Translations under genes and position numbers: made by a program
Shown: positions 56,477 to 64,000 of the stretch, piece by piece
How the letters are laid out: the number at the start of each line of letters is the position of its first letter
Position numbering within the stretch: position 1 is the first letter of the stretch
Notes under the pieces: generated by a model
What the model saw: only the letters and a program-made list of their open reading frames with translations
What the model was told of the DNA's origin: nothing
The model's database searches: none
Source: Bacteroidetes bacterium UBA4414
GTDB lineage: Bacteria > Bacteroidota > Bacteroidia > Chitinophagales > Chitinophagaceae
Length of the DNA stretch: 64,000 nucleotides
Assembly: GCA_002389765.1 (NCBI GenBank)
Contig: DGQM01000026.1
Span: 32,141 to 96,140 of the forward strand
Direction: 5' to 3'

Positions 56477-56665
56477 ATGAAACAACTAAGAATAATTGCC
56501 GCATATATTTTCTTCACACTGCTATCTGCCACCGCACTGGCACAAGGCCCGGGCTTTGACGACGATGTGGTAGATGAAGTACCCATTGACGGTGGCGTAA
56601 GCGCACTGGTAATAGCAGGTGCTGCCTACGGCGCTAAAAAGCTGAAGGACTTGAAGAAAAAATAA
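56477..56665 (+). CDS. PID-CTERM-like small sorted protein, copy 1
   Basis: A 62-residue protein with signal peptide KQLRIIAAYIFFTLLSATALAQ. The short mature part GPGFDDDVVDEVPIDGGVSA ends in a hydrophobic helix LVIAGAAYGAKKL and a basic tail KDLKKK. Tripartite C-terminus (V-P-I-D-G-G, helix, Arg/Lys tail) fits the PID-CTERM type of sorting signal in Bacteroidota, read in analogy to PEP-CTERM/exosortase substrates. The assignment and the sortase are inferred; no exosortase gene is in the window. 28 bases after the big cargo gene. Second copy at 59273 is almost identical at DNA level. Confidence 0.75.
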   Translation: MKQLRIIAAYIFFTLLSATALAQGPGFDDDVVDEVPIDGGVSALVIAGAAYGAKKLKDLKKK

Positions 56666-56679
56666 TTTAGCATAGGCTA

Positions 56680-56709
56680 AAATATCCCCCGGAATTGCGG
56701 GGGATATTT
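56680..56709 (+). terminator. Terminator after PID-CTERM copy 1
   Basis: AAATATCCCCC and GGGGGATATTT around GGAATTGC, with TAATATAC following. Confidence 0.72.
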
Positions 56710-56768
56710 AATATACAATATGTAATTTCTGAAATATATCAATATATTATACTTCTAAATATCAAACA

Positions 56769-57461
56769 ATGAAAAAACTATTCTTCTCTGTATTACTCAT
56801 CTCCACAGCATTTATCAGTAATGCACAATCAGTAGCCATCAACAGTACGGGCTCGGCTGCAAATTCATCTGCCATGCTAGATGTCACCAGCACATCAAAA
56901 GGCGTACTACTGCCACGCATGACGGTAGCACAACGCAATGCCATCAGCAGTCCCGCTACAGGGCTTATGATATACCAGACAGATGCTGCACCTGGTATGT
57001 ATGTATACACCGGCAGCGCATGGACAAATATGAGTCCGATAGTGGACCTTATTGCCACTAGAAGTGGTACTGCACAATCAGTGGGTACAACAACTACCGC
57101 CGATGTTATTTTTAATAGTGCCGGTACCAGCCCCAGCATATCGGGTGCATCATACAATACATCTACCGGAGAATATACTGTAGGCGTTGCGGGCAACTAT
57201 ACAATCAATGTTAGTTTAGTTTCTACAGCTTCCGCCTATCTTGCTCCATCCATATTAGTAAACGGCAATGCCGTAGCTGTAGGGCCGGGCGTATCTTCAG
57301 TAAACCTCGGCTCAGGCTATTTAGGCAGGGGTACTGTTAGTATGACTGTATCACTCAGCGCGGGAGACGTTGTTAAAATACTGGGATCGAATGCAAATTC
57401 TGCAACATCGGTATCACTTAGTACAGACGGCAGCACACGCTTAAGTATTACTAAGCTCTAA
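56769..57461 (+). CDS. Secreted C1q-like jelly-roll protein
   Basis: A 230-residue protein with signal peptide KKLFFSVLLISTAFISNAQ. The N-terminal motif NSSAMLDVTSTSKGVLLPRMTVAQRNAISSPATGLMIYQTD is found in many Bacteroidota surface/fibre proteins before a globular head. Residues 105-230 look like a C1q/TNF-type trimeric jelly roll (DVIFNSAGTSPSISGASYNTSTGEYTVGVAGNYTINVSLVST, VSLSAGDVVKILGSN). It probably forms a trimer at the surface. No sorting domain at the C-terminus is seen. The gene stands between the two cassettes of large cargo plus PID-CTERM-like genes, 20 bases before the second large cargo gene. Confidence 0.78.
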   Translation: MKKLFFSVLLISTAFISNAQSVAINSTGSAANSSAMLDVTSTSKGVLLPRMTVAQRNAISSPATGLMIYQTDAAPGMYVYTGSAWTNMSPIVDLIATRSGTAQSVGTTTTADVIFNSAGTSPSISGASYNTSTGEYTVGVAGNYTINVSLVSTASAYLAPSILVNGNAVAVGPGVSSVNLGSGYLGRGTVSMTVSLSAGDVVKILGSNANSATSVSLSTDGSTRLSITKL

Positions 57462-57480
57462 CCCCATCAATACACAACCA

Positions 57481-59244
57481 ATGAACAAACATCTTTTAAT
57501 CATAACAGCAATGCTGTGCGGTACATACACGCATGCACAAAACGTATTCACCATAGCATCGGGTACCAATGTGGTAACAAACGGCGCAGTGAATATTGTT
57601 TATGGCGGCGGCACAATGACCAACAACGGCACCTATAATGATGCAAGCGGCACACTGGTTTTTACAGGTGCTACTACCTATGCGGGCAGCGGCAATACAA
57701 GCATCAACAACCTGACGGTAAACCACGCCAGCGGCACATCGGTTTTCAATGTTGCAGTACCTGTAACCAATACCGTTACGGTGAGCAACGGTACGCTAAA
57801 TGCAAACAGCAACATCACGCTGAAGTCTACTGCAAGCGCCACAGCACGTATAGCAGCAGGCGCTACAGGTGGTGGTTACATAACCGGTACGGTTAATACA
57901 GAACGCTACATACCTGGCGGCCGAAGGGCTTTCCGTTTCCTCGGTCATCCGTTCACTACGGCACAAAGCATGAGTGTATTGACAGACGATATAGATATAA
58001 CAGGCAGTGGCGGCTCACCTTTCACCACTACCGGTAGCAACAATCCTTCTGCTTTCTATTTCAATGTAGCTACCGGCGATAACACAACCACAGGCAACAA
58101 TCCGGGTTGGACGGCTTATACGGCCTCCTCTACATGGGCACAGTATCAAGCTATGCGTGTGCTGGTGCGTGGCGCTAAAGGCGAAGGCTTAACTTCAGGC
58201 GCATACACACCAAGTGCTGTAACAATAGACATGAGCGGTACGGTAAATCAGGGCAACCAAACCATCAGCCTTACAAAAGGTAGTGGTACAAGTTTTGTAT
58301 TGGTGGGCAATCCGTTTCAGAGCCAGGTAAATATGGATGCGGTGAGCGGCACAAACATCGGCAGCAGTTTCTATATCTGGAATGCTAACCAGGGTACACG
58401 TGGTGCATACACATCTTACACATTCGGTTCATCTTCTTTCAACCTGCCAAGTGGTGGTGCTTTCGTTACCACACTGTCTGCAAATGGCTCTGTGCTGATA
58501 GAAGAAGCAGACAAAACAAGCGGCACGCCGGGTACTATGCTGAAGACAACAGCTACTGCCAATCAGGTAGAATTGAAACTGGAAGACAGCACGATATTCT
58601 GGGACAGATTGTTGCTGAATTTCGATGACAACGCAATGGCTACCGTTGATTTCCCTGATGCTACTAAGCTCTACAATCCTGATATGACTTTCTATACACT
58701 GAGCAAAGATGACTCAATGCTGTCTATAGATACGCGTCCGTATGTGGCAAGCGAGGTTATCAAACTGGGTTTGTATGCAGGCATCAGGAAAGACTTCAAA
58801 TTCACTGCACCGAATGTAAATATGCCGGCAGGTACTAAACTGTATTTTACAGACAAACTGCTGAGCAAAACAATAGAAGTAACACCTGCTTTTGAATACT
58901 GGTTTACGGTAGATACCAGCAACGCATCTTGGGGCAACAATCGCTTTGAGCTGAATACACAAGGCGTACCAACTAATGGCATTGCAAACATCAATACTAG
59001 CAAACTAAAAGCGAAACTGGTACCTAACCCTGCTACAGACAATGTAACCCTGTACTACGAAGGTGCAGGCAAAGAACTGAACATTATTGTAACCAATATG
59101 ATGGGTGTTAAAGTAGCCACTGCAAAAGCTGATAATACTAACGGTAATGTAACGATACCAACAGCACAATTGGCAAACGGCATCTACAACGTTACCATCT
59201 ACAACGGCAGCGAAGTGATGACACAAAAACTAATCAAACAATAA
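57481..59244 (+). CDS. T9SS cargo protein, copy B of the surface locus
   Basis: A 587-residue secreted protein with signal peptide KHLLIITAMLCGTYTHAQ. Residues 20-135 are a beta-solenoid-like region (TNNGTYNDASGTLVFTGATTYAGSGNTSINNLTVNHASG). Residues 140-500 equal the shared module of copies A and C (RYIPGGRRAFRFLGHPFTTAQSMS). The C-terminal 85 residues form the sorting domain ending NGSEVMTQKLIKQ. It lacks the DUF7483-like N-terminus of copy A. A 271-base stretch (57902-58172) is identical to 62772-63042. Followed by a copy of the PID-CTERM-like gene. Confidence 0.85.
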   Translation: MNKHLLIITAMLCGTYTHAQNVFTIASGTNVVTNGAVNIVYGGGTMTNNGTYNDASGTLVFTGATTYAGSGNTSINNLTVNHASGTSVFNVAVPVTNTVTVSNGTLNANSNITLKSTASATARIAAGATGGGYITGTVNTERYIPGGRRAFRFLGHPFTTAQSMSVLTDDIDITGSGGSPFTTTGSNNPSAFYFNVATGDNTTTGNNPGWTAYTASSTWAQYQAMRVLVRGAKGEGLTSGAYTPSAVTIDMSGTVNQGNQTISLTKGSGTSFVLVGNPFQSQVNMDAVSGTNIGSSFYIWNANQGTRGAYTSYTFGSSSFNLPSGGAFVTTLSANGSVLIEEADKTSGTPGTMLKTTATANQVELKLEDSTIFWDRLLLNFDDNAMATVDFPDATKLYNPDMTFYTLSKDDSMLSIDTRPYVASEVIKLGLYAGIRKDFKFTAPNVNMPAGTKLYFTDKLLSKTIEVTPAFEYWFTVDTSNASWGNNRFELNTQGVPTNGIANINTSKLKAKLVPNPATDNVTLYYEGAGKELNIIVTNMMGVKVATAKADNTNGNVTIPTAQLANGIYNVTIYNGSEVMTQKLIKQ

Positions 59245-59272
59245 GCCCTCACTACGCTAAAATATTCTGTAT

Positions 59273-59461
59273 ATGAAACAACTAAGAATAATTGCCGCAT
59301 ATATTTTCTTCACACTGCTATCTGCCACCGCACTGGCACAAGGCCCGGGCTTTGACGACGATGTGGTAGATGAAGTACCCATTGACGGTGGCGTAAGCGC
59401 ACTGGTAATAGCAGGTGCTGCCTACGGCGCTAAAAAACTGAAGGACTTGAAGAAGAAATAA
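59273..59461 (+). CDS. PID-CTERM-like small sorted protein, copy 2
   Basis: 62 residues, identical in translation to the gene at 56477: signal peptide, GPGFDDDVVDEVPIDGG, hydrophobic helix and KDLKKK tail. At DNA level the two genes differ at only a couple of positions near the 3 prime end. From the last codons of the previous cargo gene (56419-56640 and 59215-59436) 222 bases are identical. Lies 28 bases after copy B of the cargo gene, as copy 1 does after copy A. Confidence 0.75.
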   Translation: MKQLRIIAAYIFFTLLSATALAQGPGFDDDVVDEVPIDGGVSALVIAGAAYGAKKLKDLKKK

Positions 59462-59476
59462 GCAATACACAGCATC

Positions 59477-59508
59477 AATCCCCCGCCATATGGCGGGGGA
59501 TTTTCTTT
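59477..59508. terminator. Convergent terminator
   Basis: AATCCCCCGCCA and TGGCGGGGGATT around TA-rich centre, TTTCTTTA following. Stops the plus-strand cassette; the minus-strand regulator gene ends a few bases away. Confidence 0.85.
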
Positions 59509-59513
59509 ATCTA

Positions 59514-60164
59514 TCATTCCGGCAATTTATATATCCCTTGTTGCAGCGCATATAGCACCATGCCAGCAATATTTTTCGATTTTGTTTTATTCAGAATACT
59601 ACGCCTGTGATTATTAACGGTAAGTGGAGAAAGAAATAATTTATCTGCAATTTCTTCTGTAGAGTATTGTTCGCATATCAAGACAAGCACTTCAATTTCT
59701 CTATCCGTAAGTGAGCTATTATCAATGCTGGCTTTTTGCTTCTGCCTTTGCAACAAAGCATTGAAGAGTGTTTGTTTCACTGCCTCGCAATAGTATTCTT
59801 TACCCTCAGCAACAAATCTCAATGCTTTGGCCACTTCATTCACACTGCTATCTTTCAACAAGTATCCGTCTACACCGGCATCATACAGGCTCAGCAAATC
59901 AGCACTTCTGTTAAACATTGTTAGCGCTATAATATAGGGTGCAGTACCGGGCATTTCCTTTATCATACGTGTAGCCTCCAATCCATTCATCACAGGCATC
60001 TCAATATCCATCAATACCACATCTATATCATTTACAGCCAGAAGGTCTATAGCCTCTTTACCATTACTTGCCAGCCATACCTGTTTTATGCCGGACATAT
60101 CTTTTAGCAATGCAGCCAATCCCTCTCTGAATATTACGTGGTCGTCTGTCAGCAATACATTCAT
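59514..60164 (-). CDS. NarL/LuxR-family response regulator
   Basis: A 216-residue protein: REC domain with D7-D8, phospho-acceptor Asp53 (VVLMDIEMPVMNG) and Lys104 (YLLKDSS), then a LuxR-type HTH (LTDREIEVLVLICEQYSTEEIADKLFLSPLTVNNHRRSILNKTKSKN) at about 147-205. Typical NarL/FixJ type. It overlaps the kinase gene by 4 bases (ATGA), so the pair is translationally coupled. It may control the neighbouring surface-protein genes; no binding site is proven. Confidence 0.92.
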   Translation of the reverse strand: MNVLLTDDHVIFREGLAALLKDMSGIKQVWLASNGKEAIDLLAVNDIDVVLMDIEMPVMNGLEATRMIKEMPGTAPYIIALTMFNRSADLLSLYDAGVDGYLLKDSSVNEVAKALRFVAEGKEYYCEAVKQTLFNALLQRQKQKASIDNSSLTDREIEVLVLICEQYSTEEIADKLFLSPLTVNNHRRSILNKTKSKNIAGMVLYALQQGIYKLPE

Positions 60165-60907
60165 ACACTTAGCTGTGTTAGGGGTATTTTAATTTTCATC
60201 TCCATTCCGTGCCCTTCATATTGTCCTGTTTGCAATTGCCCGTTCAATAGCTGCACACGGCTATGTATATTCTTCAACCCGATGCCTGTATTAGTAACAC
60301 TTTGTATACCAATACCATCATCGTAGTAATGCAGTAGCAGCATGTGTTGTTGTTCTGTGATGCGGATGCCTATATTTTTTGCCTGTGCATGTTTTATGGT
60401 ATTAGTCATCAGCTCCAGCACAATACGGCAAAGGGATGCAGATGCCTGCTGCGAAATAGCAACATCGCTTATTGCATATAAATAATCGACGGCTATAAAC
60501 CCAGCTTTGCTAACTCGCTGCGCGTAGTCTTGCAATATCTCATTAAGGCTGTTGCCGGTGTTCAGAAAGGGGGTCAGGTCGTGAGATATGTTTCGGCAAA
60601 TGTCTATTGCTTGTTTCAACTGCTTGTATGCATCATTGAGCAACACTATATCAGAACCTTTTACTTTTTCCATTGCAGCCTCCAACTGCATATTGCTGAT
60701 AGATAATAATGGCCCAAGATTATCGTGCAATTCTTTGGCTATATATTTTCTTTCATTCTCCTGCGCATCCAATACGGCCTGCATGGCTTCCCTTTGTTGC
60801 CGCTCTATCTTACCAACAAAATACTTGTATAGCATGTACATGAAAATGAACATTAATACAACCAGACAGCTAGCAAAAGCAATTATAGCATAGACATCAT
60901 TATTCAT
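60161..60907 (-). CDS. NreB/DegS-type sensor histidine kinase
   Basis: A 248-residue protein with one N-terminal transmembrane helix (VYAIIAFASCLVVLMFIFMYMLY), a coiled-coil (IERQQREAMQAVLDAQENERKYIAKEL) and a HisKA_3 domain with His61 in KELHDNLGPLLSISNMQLEAAM. The ATPase shows EFL-type N-box MTNTIKHAQAKNI and GIGLKNIHSRVQLLNG. No extracellular sensor domain exists in this protein. The gene starts 4 bases inside the end of the membrane gene before it, so that protein could provide sensing. Confidence 0.9.
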   Translation of the reverse strand: MNNDVYAIIAFASCLVVLMFIFMYMLYKYFVGKIERQQREAMQAVLDAQENERKYIAKELHDNLGPLLSISNMQLEAAMEKVKGSDIVLLNDAYKQLKQAIDICRNISHDLTPFLNTGNSLNEILQDYAQRVSKAGFIAVDYLYAISDVAISQQASASLCRIVLELMTNTIKHAQAKNIGIRITEQQHMLLLHYYDDGIGIQSVTNTGIGLKNIHSRVQLLNGQLQTGQYEGHGMEMKIKIPLTQLSV

Positions 60908-61512
60908 TTTTTGTCAGCTAGTATTTTTATCAGTACACCAAGTCTTGCAGCTTCAAAAATCACATTTAACCACTCATCAAATATCACGATTTGATACCCT
61001 TTGAGCGAATAGGCAGGAGATTCTATAATTCCAAACAAGGTATAGAATATAAGGCAGGTGCTACCTACCATTAAATGTGCTTTTTTATCCGGCATGCTGT
61101 CATTCGTTATCAGCCGCCATATAAACCATAGGGAAGCCACACTGAATACCGCATAAAAAAAGACAACAAACGTAGTATTCAACAGGCTTTGTTTCATCCA
61201 CATATTATTGTACAAGAAAACAAACAAAGTAAGTGCTTGCAGCCCCCCTATTACCGTATAGTCTTTTTTAGTATTCAGCACTTTGCTGTAATATAACAAC
61301 TGCGCTAATATCTGTATCAAAAAAGCAATGGCATAGAAGTAGTGGTTATAACTATCTTTATCCATGAGGAAAATGAGATACATTATAATCAATAGCAGCA
61401 ATACATTGTGCAACAATAAATAGCGCATGCCATTTATGCGCAATAAAAAAAGCGGCAAAACAGCACTTAACAATATACACAGCACATATAATATAAGGTC
61501 AACAGTCCACAT
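60904..61512 (-). CDS. Seven-helix membrane protein, probable sensor partner
   Basis: A 202-residue protein with about six or seven transmembrane helices (DLILYVLCILLSAVLPLFLL, LLLIIMYLIFLM, AIAFLIQILAQLLYY, LQALTLFVFLY, FVVFFYAVFSVASLWFIW, LMVGSTCLIFYTLFGII) and a short C-terminus. Resembles the 7TM-type membrane sensors in Bacteroidota two-component operons, with no known ligand. It overlaps the downstream kinase gene by 4 bases. The three genes (membrane protein, kinase, regulator) thus form one tightly coupled operon. Role as signal sensor is inferred. Confidence 0.72.
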   Translation of the reverse strand: MWTVDLILYVLCILLSAVLPLFLLRINGMRYLLLHNVLLLLIIMYLIFLMDKDSYNHYFYAIAFLIQILAQLLYYSKVLNTKKDYTVIGGLQALTLFVFLYNNMWMKQSLLNTTFVVFFYAVFSVASLWFIWRLITNDSMPDKKAHLMVGSTCLIFYTLFGIIESPAYSLKGYQIVIFDEWLNVIFEAARLGVLIKILADKK

Positions 61513-61639
61513 CCTATAAAAACAAATACTATATCATAATAAACAATAATCTGACTAATCCTGCAATCCTTACACCGTACGCTTCTAGTATGTAAATATC
61601 GAATATCGATAGCACTTTCAAAATGCTTATTTCTAACTA

Positions 61640-61670
61640 TTGCAGTACAATCAGCACATAGATACCTTCG
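61640..61670 (+). promoter_or_regulatory. Promoter of the third surface-cargo gene
   Basis: TTG (61640-61642), a 20-base spacer and TACCTTCG (61663-61670), one base off the -7 consensus. The start would be near 61677; ATG at 61694. Confidence 0.55.
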
Positions 61671-61693
61671 CCCCCAAATATTAATACATCAAC

Positions 61694-64000
61694 ATGATGA
61701 AAAAACTTACGCTATTGTTGGTGTTTACACTTTGCCTGCAATTTGTAAATGCTCAAACCCAGTTCTGGAGCGACACTTTTGAAGACTCGGGTGCGCCATC
61801 ATCCGGCACACGTACGCCTTCTTTTTCCGGTGGTTTCGGCACTCCTTACACTCGTTATTTTATACGTTGTCAGCCGTCAGATATAAGCCTGCAGGCATCT
61901 TACACAAATATTCAGGGTACAAAATTCTGGGCAGGGGAAGACATAGATGCTGCTCCTGCCGGTGTTCAGGGGGCACAATCTTCTATTCAGAATATTACAT
62001 GGACAGGCATTAACATTTCAGGCAAAACAGGGCTTTCTTTCAAAGGCTACTTTGCCACATCATTAACCACTGTTTGGGATCATGGTAGCTCTACAACACA
62101 AACAGACTACATAGTTGTATCCTACCGCATAGATGGTGGTAGCTGGACACAGTGTCTTGCATTCTATCCCAATGTCGCCAATGGCTTCAGCATACCAATG
62201 GCTATAGATACAGACAATGATGGTGTTGGTGATGGCTCAATACTGACTGCTGCATTTACAGAATTTACCGCGAATATCTCAGGCACAGGCACCACGCTTG
62301 AACTGAAGGTTGAAGCTACATCAAATACCGTAGGAGAAGAACTTGCATTCGATCACTTCCGCCTGTTTGAAACACTGAACACCACTACCACATGGAATGG
62401 CAGCACATGGAGCAATGGAACACCATCCGCTACTACAGATGCTATCATTGCCAGCAGCATTACTCCTGGTAGCTTTACCTGCAAGACGCTTACCATCAAC
62501 AGTGGCGTAGCACTTACCATGAACAGCGGCGCTACTGCCAATATCAATGGCAATCTTACTAACAATGGTAACGGCTTCAGCGGCACAGGTACATTCAACT
62601 TTGCAGCCAGCAGCACACTTAGTGGCAATGCCATCTCTTGCGCAGGTACGGTAACGGTGGCTTCGGGCGCTACACTTACTACAGGTGGTTTGCTTACGTT
62701 TACATCTGATGCTACCAACACAGGCCGCATCGGCAACAGTGCAGGCACCATCAGTGGTACGGTAAATACACAACGCTACATACCTGGCGGCCGAAGGGCT
62801 TTCCGTTTCCTCGGTCATCCGTTCACTACGGCACAAAGCATGAGTGTATTGACAGACGATATAGATATAACAGGCAGTGGCGGCTCACCTTTCACCACTA
62901 CCGGTAGCAACAATCCTTCTGCTTTCTATTTCAATGTAGCTACCGGCGATAACACAACCACAGGCAACAATCCGGGTTGGACGGCTTATACGGCCTCCTC
63001 TACATGGGCACAGTATCAAGCTATGCGTGTGCTGGTGCGTGGTGCTAAAGGCGAAGGCTTAACTTCAGGCGCATACACACCAAGTGCTGTAACGATAGAT
63101 ATGAGCGGTACGGTAAATCAGGGCAACCAAACCATCAGCCTTACAAAAGGTAGTGGTACCAACTTCGTATTGGTGGGCAATCCGTTCCAGAGCCAGGTAA
63201 ATATGGATGCGGTGAGTGGCACAAACATCGGCAGCAGTTTCTATATCTGGAATGCTAATCAGGGCACACGTGGTGCTTATACATCTTACACATTCGGCTC
63301 TTCTTCTTTCAACCTGCCTAGTGGCGGTGCATTTGTTACTACGCTGTCTGCAAACGGCTCTGTGGTGATAGAAGAAGCAGACAAAACAAGCGGCACGCCG
63401 GGTACTATGCTGAAGACAACAGCTACTGCCAATCAGGTAGAATTGAAACTGGAAGACAGCACGATATTCTGGGACAGACTGCTTATCAATTTTGACGACA
63501 ACGCAATGGCTACGGTAGATTATCCGGATGCAGCAAAACTGTACAATCCTGATATGACTTTCTATACACTGAGCAAAGATGACAGCATGTTGTCTATAGA
63601 TACACGCCCTTATGTAGCAAACGAAACTATCAAACTCGGTTTGTATGCAGGCATCAAAAAAGATTTCAAATTCACTGCACCGAATGTAAATATGCCGGCA
63701 GGTACTAAACTGTATTTTACAGACAAACTGCTGAGCAAAACAATAGAAGTAACACCTGCTTTTGAATATTGGTTTACCGTAGATACAAGCAGCGCATCTT
63801 GGGGCAATGACCGTTTTGAACTGAATACACAAGGCGTACCAACGACGACAGGTATTACTAATATAAGCAAGCTGAAAGTGAAACTGGTGCCAAACCCTGC
63901 TACAGACAACGTAACCCTGTATTACGAAGGTGCAGGCAAAGAGCTAAACATCATCGTAACAAATATGATGGGTGTAAAAGTAGCCACTGCAAAAGCTGAT
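61694..64000 (+). CDS. T9SS cargo protein, copy C, partial
   Basis: 769 codons are open to the window edge. It starts with a doubled ATG; signal peptide KKLTLLLVFTLCLQFVNAQ. The first 230 residues hold a lectin or MAM-like region (FWSDTFEDSGAPSSGTRTPSF, then GLSFKGYFATSLTTVWDHGSSTTQTDYIVVSYRIDGGSWTQC, ending FDHFRLFETL). Then follow TTWNGSTWSNGTPSATTDAIIAS and beta repeats, the shared module RYIPGGRRAFRFLGHPFTTAQSMS and the sorting domain (LVPNPATDNVTLYYEGAGKELNIIVTNMMGVKVATAKAD), cut before the end. About 30 residues are missing to the right. Confidence 0.85.
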   Translation, partial: MMKKLTLLLVFTLCLQFVNAQTQFWSDTFEDSGAPSSGTRTPSFSGGFGTPYTRYFIRCQPSDISLQASYTNIQGTKFWAGEDIDAAPAGVQGAQSSIQNITWTGINISGKTGLSFKGYFATSLTTVWDHGSSTTQTDYIVVSYRIDGGSWTQCLAFYPNVANGFSIPMAIDTDNDGVGDGSILTAAFTEFTANISGTGTTLELKVEATSNTVGEELAFDHFRLFETLNTTTTWNGSTWSNGTPSATTDAIIASSITPGSFTCKTLTINSGVALTMNSGATANINGNLTNNGNGFSGTGTFNFAASSTLSGNAISCAGTVTVASGATLTTGGLLTFTSDATNTGRIGNSAGTISGTVNTQRYIPGGRRAFRFLGHPFTTAQSMSVLTDDIDITGSGGSPFTTTGSNNPSAFYFNVATGDNTTTGNNPGWTAYTASSTWAQYQAMRVLVRGAKGEGLTSGAYTPSAVTIDMSGTVNQGNQTISLTKGSGTNFVLVGNPFQSQVNMDAVSGTNIGSSFYIWNANQGTRGAYTSYTFGSSSFNLPSGGAFVTTLSANGSVVIEEADKTSGTPGTMLKTTATANQVELKLEDSTIFWDRLLINFDDNAMATVDYPDAAKLYNPDMTFYTLSKDDSMLSIDTRPYVANETIKLGLYAGIKKDFKFTAPNVNMPAGTKLYFTDKLLSKTIEVTPAFEYWFTVDTSSASWGNDRFELNTQGVPTTTGITNISKLKVKLVPNPATDNVTLYYEGAGKELNIIVTNMMGVKVATAKAD

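Noticed and set aside
1..64000. tRNA or rRNA genes
   Set aside because: I saw no cloverleaf with a GTTCGA-type loop nor any rRNA core sequence; a tRNAscan-type run would settle this.

Overview
The window looks like a Bacteroidota chromosome, most likely a Chitinophagaceae-type soil or water bacterium. The evidence is nine predicted type IX secretion (T9SS) cargo proteins with C-terminal sorting domains, several promoters that fit TTTG-N19/20-TAnnTTTG, weak Shine-Dalgarno signals, two-component proteins with the SHNLRS or SHKVRS type of H-box, and DUF families common in that group. I saw no rRNA, tRNA or CRISPR array. The species is inferred from gene style only.

Layout. 1-7.0 kb: a TPR signalling protein (cut by the window edge), T9SS cargo, a cold-shock-domain protein and small DUF genes. 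7.0-18.8 kb: mostly minus-strand housekeeping and stress genes: DinB-like proteins, a PAS histidine kinase coupled to a response regulator, an AraC regulator, a VOC protein, a methyltransferase, a zeta-toxin-like kinase with a small coupled partner, and an ArsR-AHSA1-DoxX-YdeI operon with a readable promoter/operator. 18.8-26.4 kb: T9SS cargo, a beta-barrel protein and an MBL-fold hydrolase. 26.4-38.3 kb: an accessory island. It has a phage-type S24 repressor with an array of TTGNNCAA sites, small HTH and unknown proteins, a RecT/Bet-like annealing protein, a DUF4373-like replication protein, a DnaB helicase and, at its end, an AT-rich NACHT NTPase that is a good antiphage-defence candidate. 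No integrase or virion gene is visible, so it is a phage-derived or satellite-like replication module rather than a complete prophage.

The island holds the most unusual material. A 24-25 residue micro-ORF is present in two full copies and one altered copy, each full copy followed by a hairpin with a compensated base-pair change and by a perfect 13-bp inverted repeat. GC-rich palindromic repeats sit inside coding sequences in different reading frames. Two further intergenic foldback structures occur, and four membrane-protein genes run against the direction of the replication genes.

38.3-53.7 kb: tandem outer-membrane beta-barrel paralogs, lipoproteins, two ELWxxDGT-repeat cargo proteins, a PAS/HisKA protein without an ATPase domain, a promoter-driven 23-residue membrane miniprotein and three tandem tail-collar-domain proteins. 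53.7-64.0 kb: a surface-protein locus in which large T9SS cargo genes alternate with an almost identical 62-residue PID-CTERM-like gene. Long tracts of exact DNA identity between copies show recent duplication or gene conversion. A membrane protein/kinase/LuxR-regulator operon lies between copies two and three.
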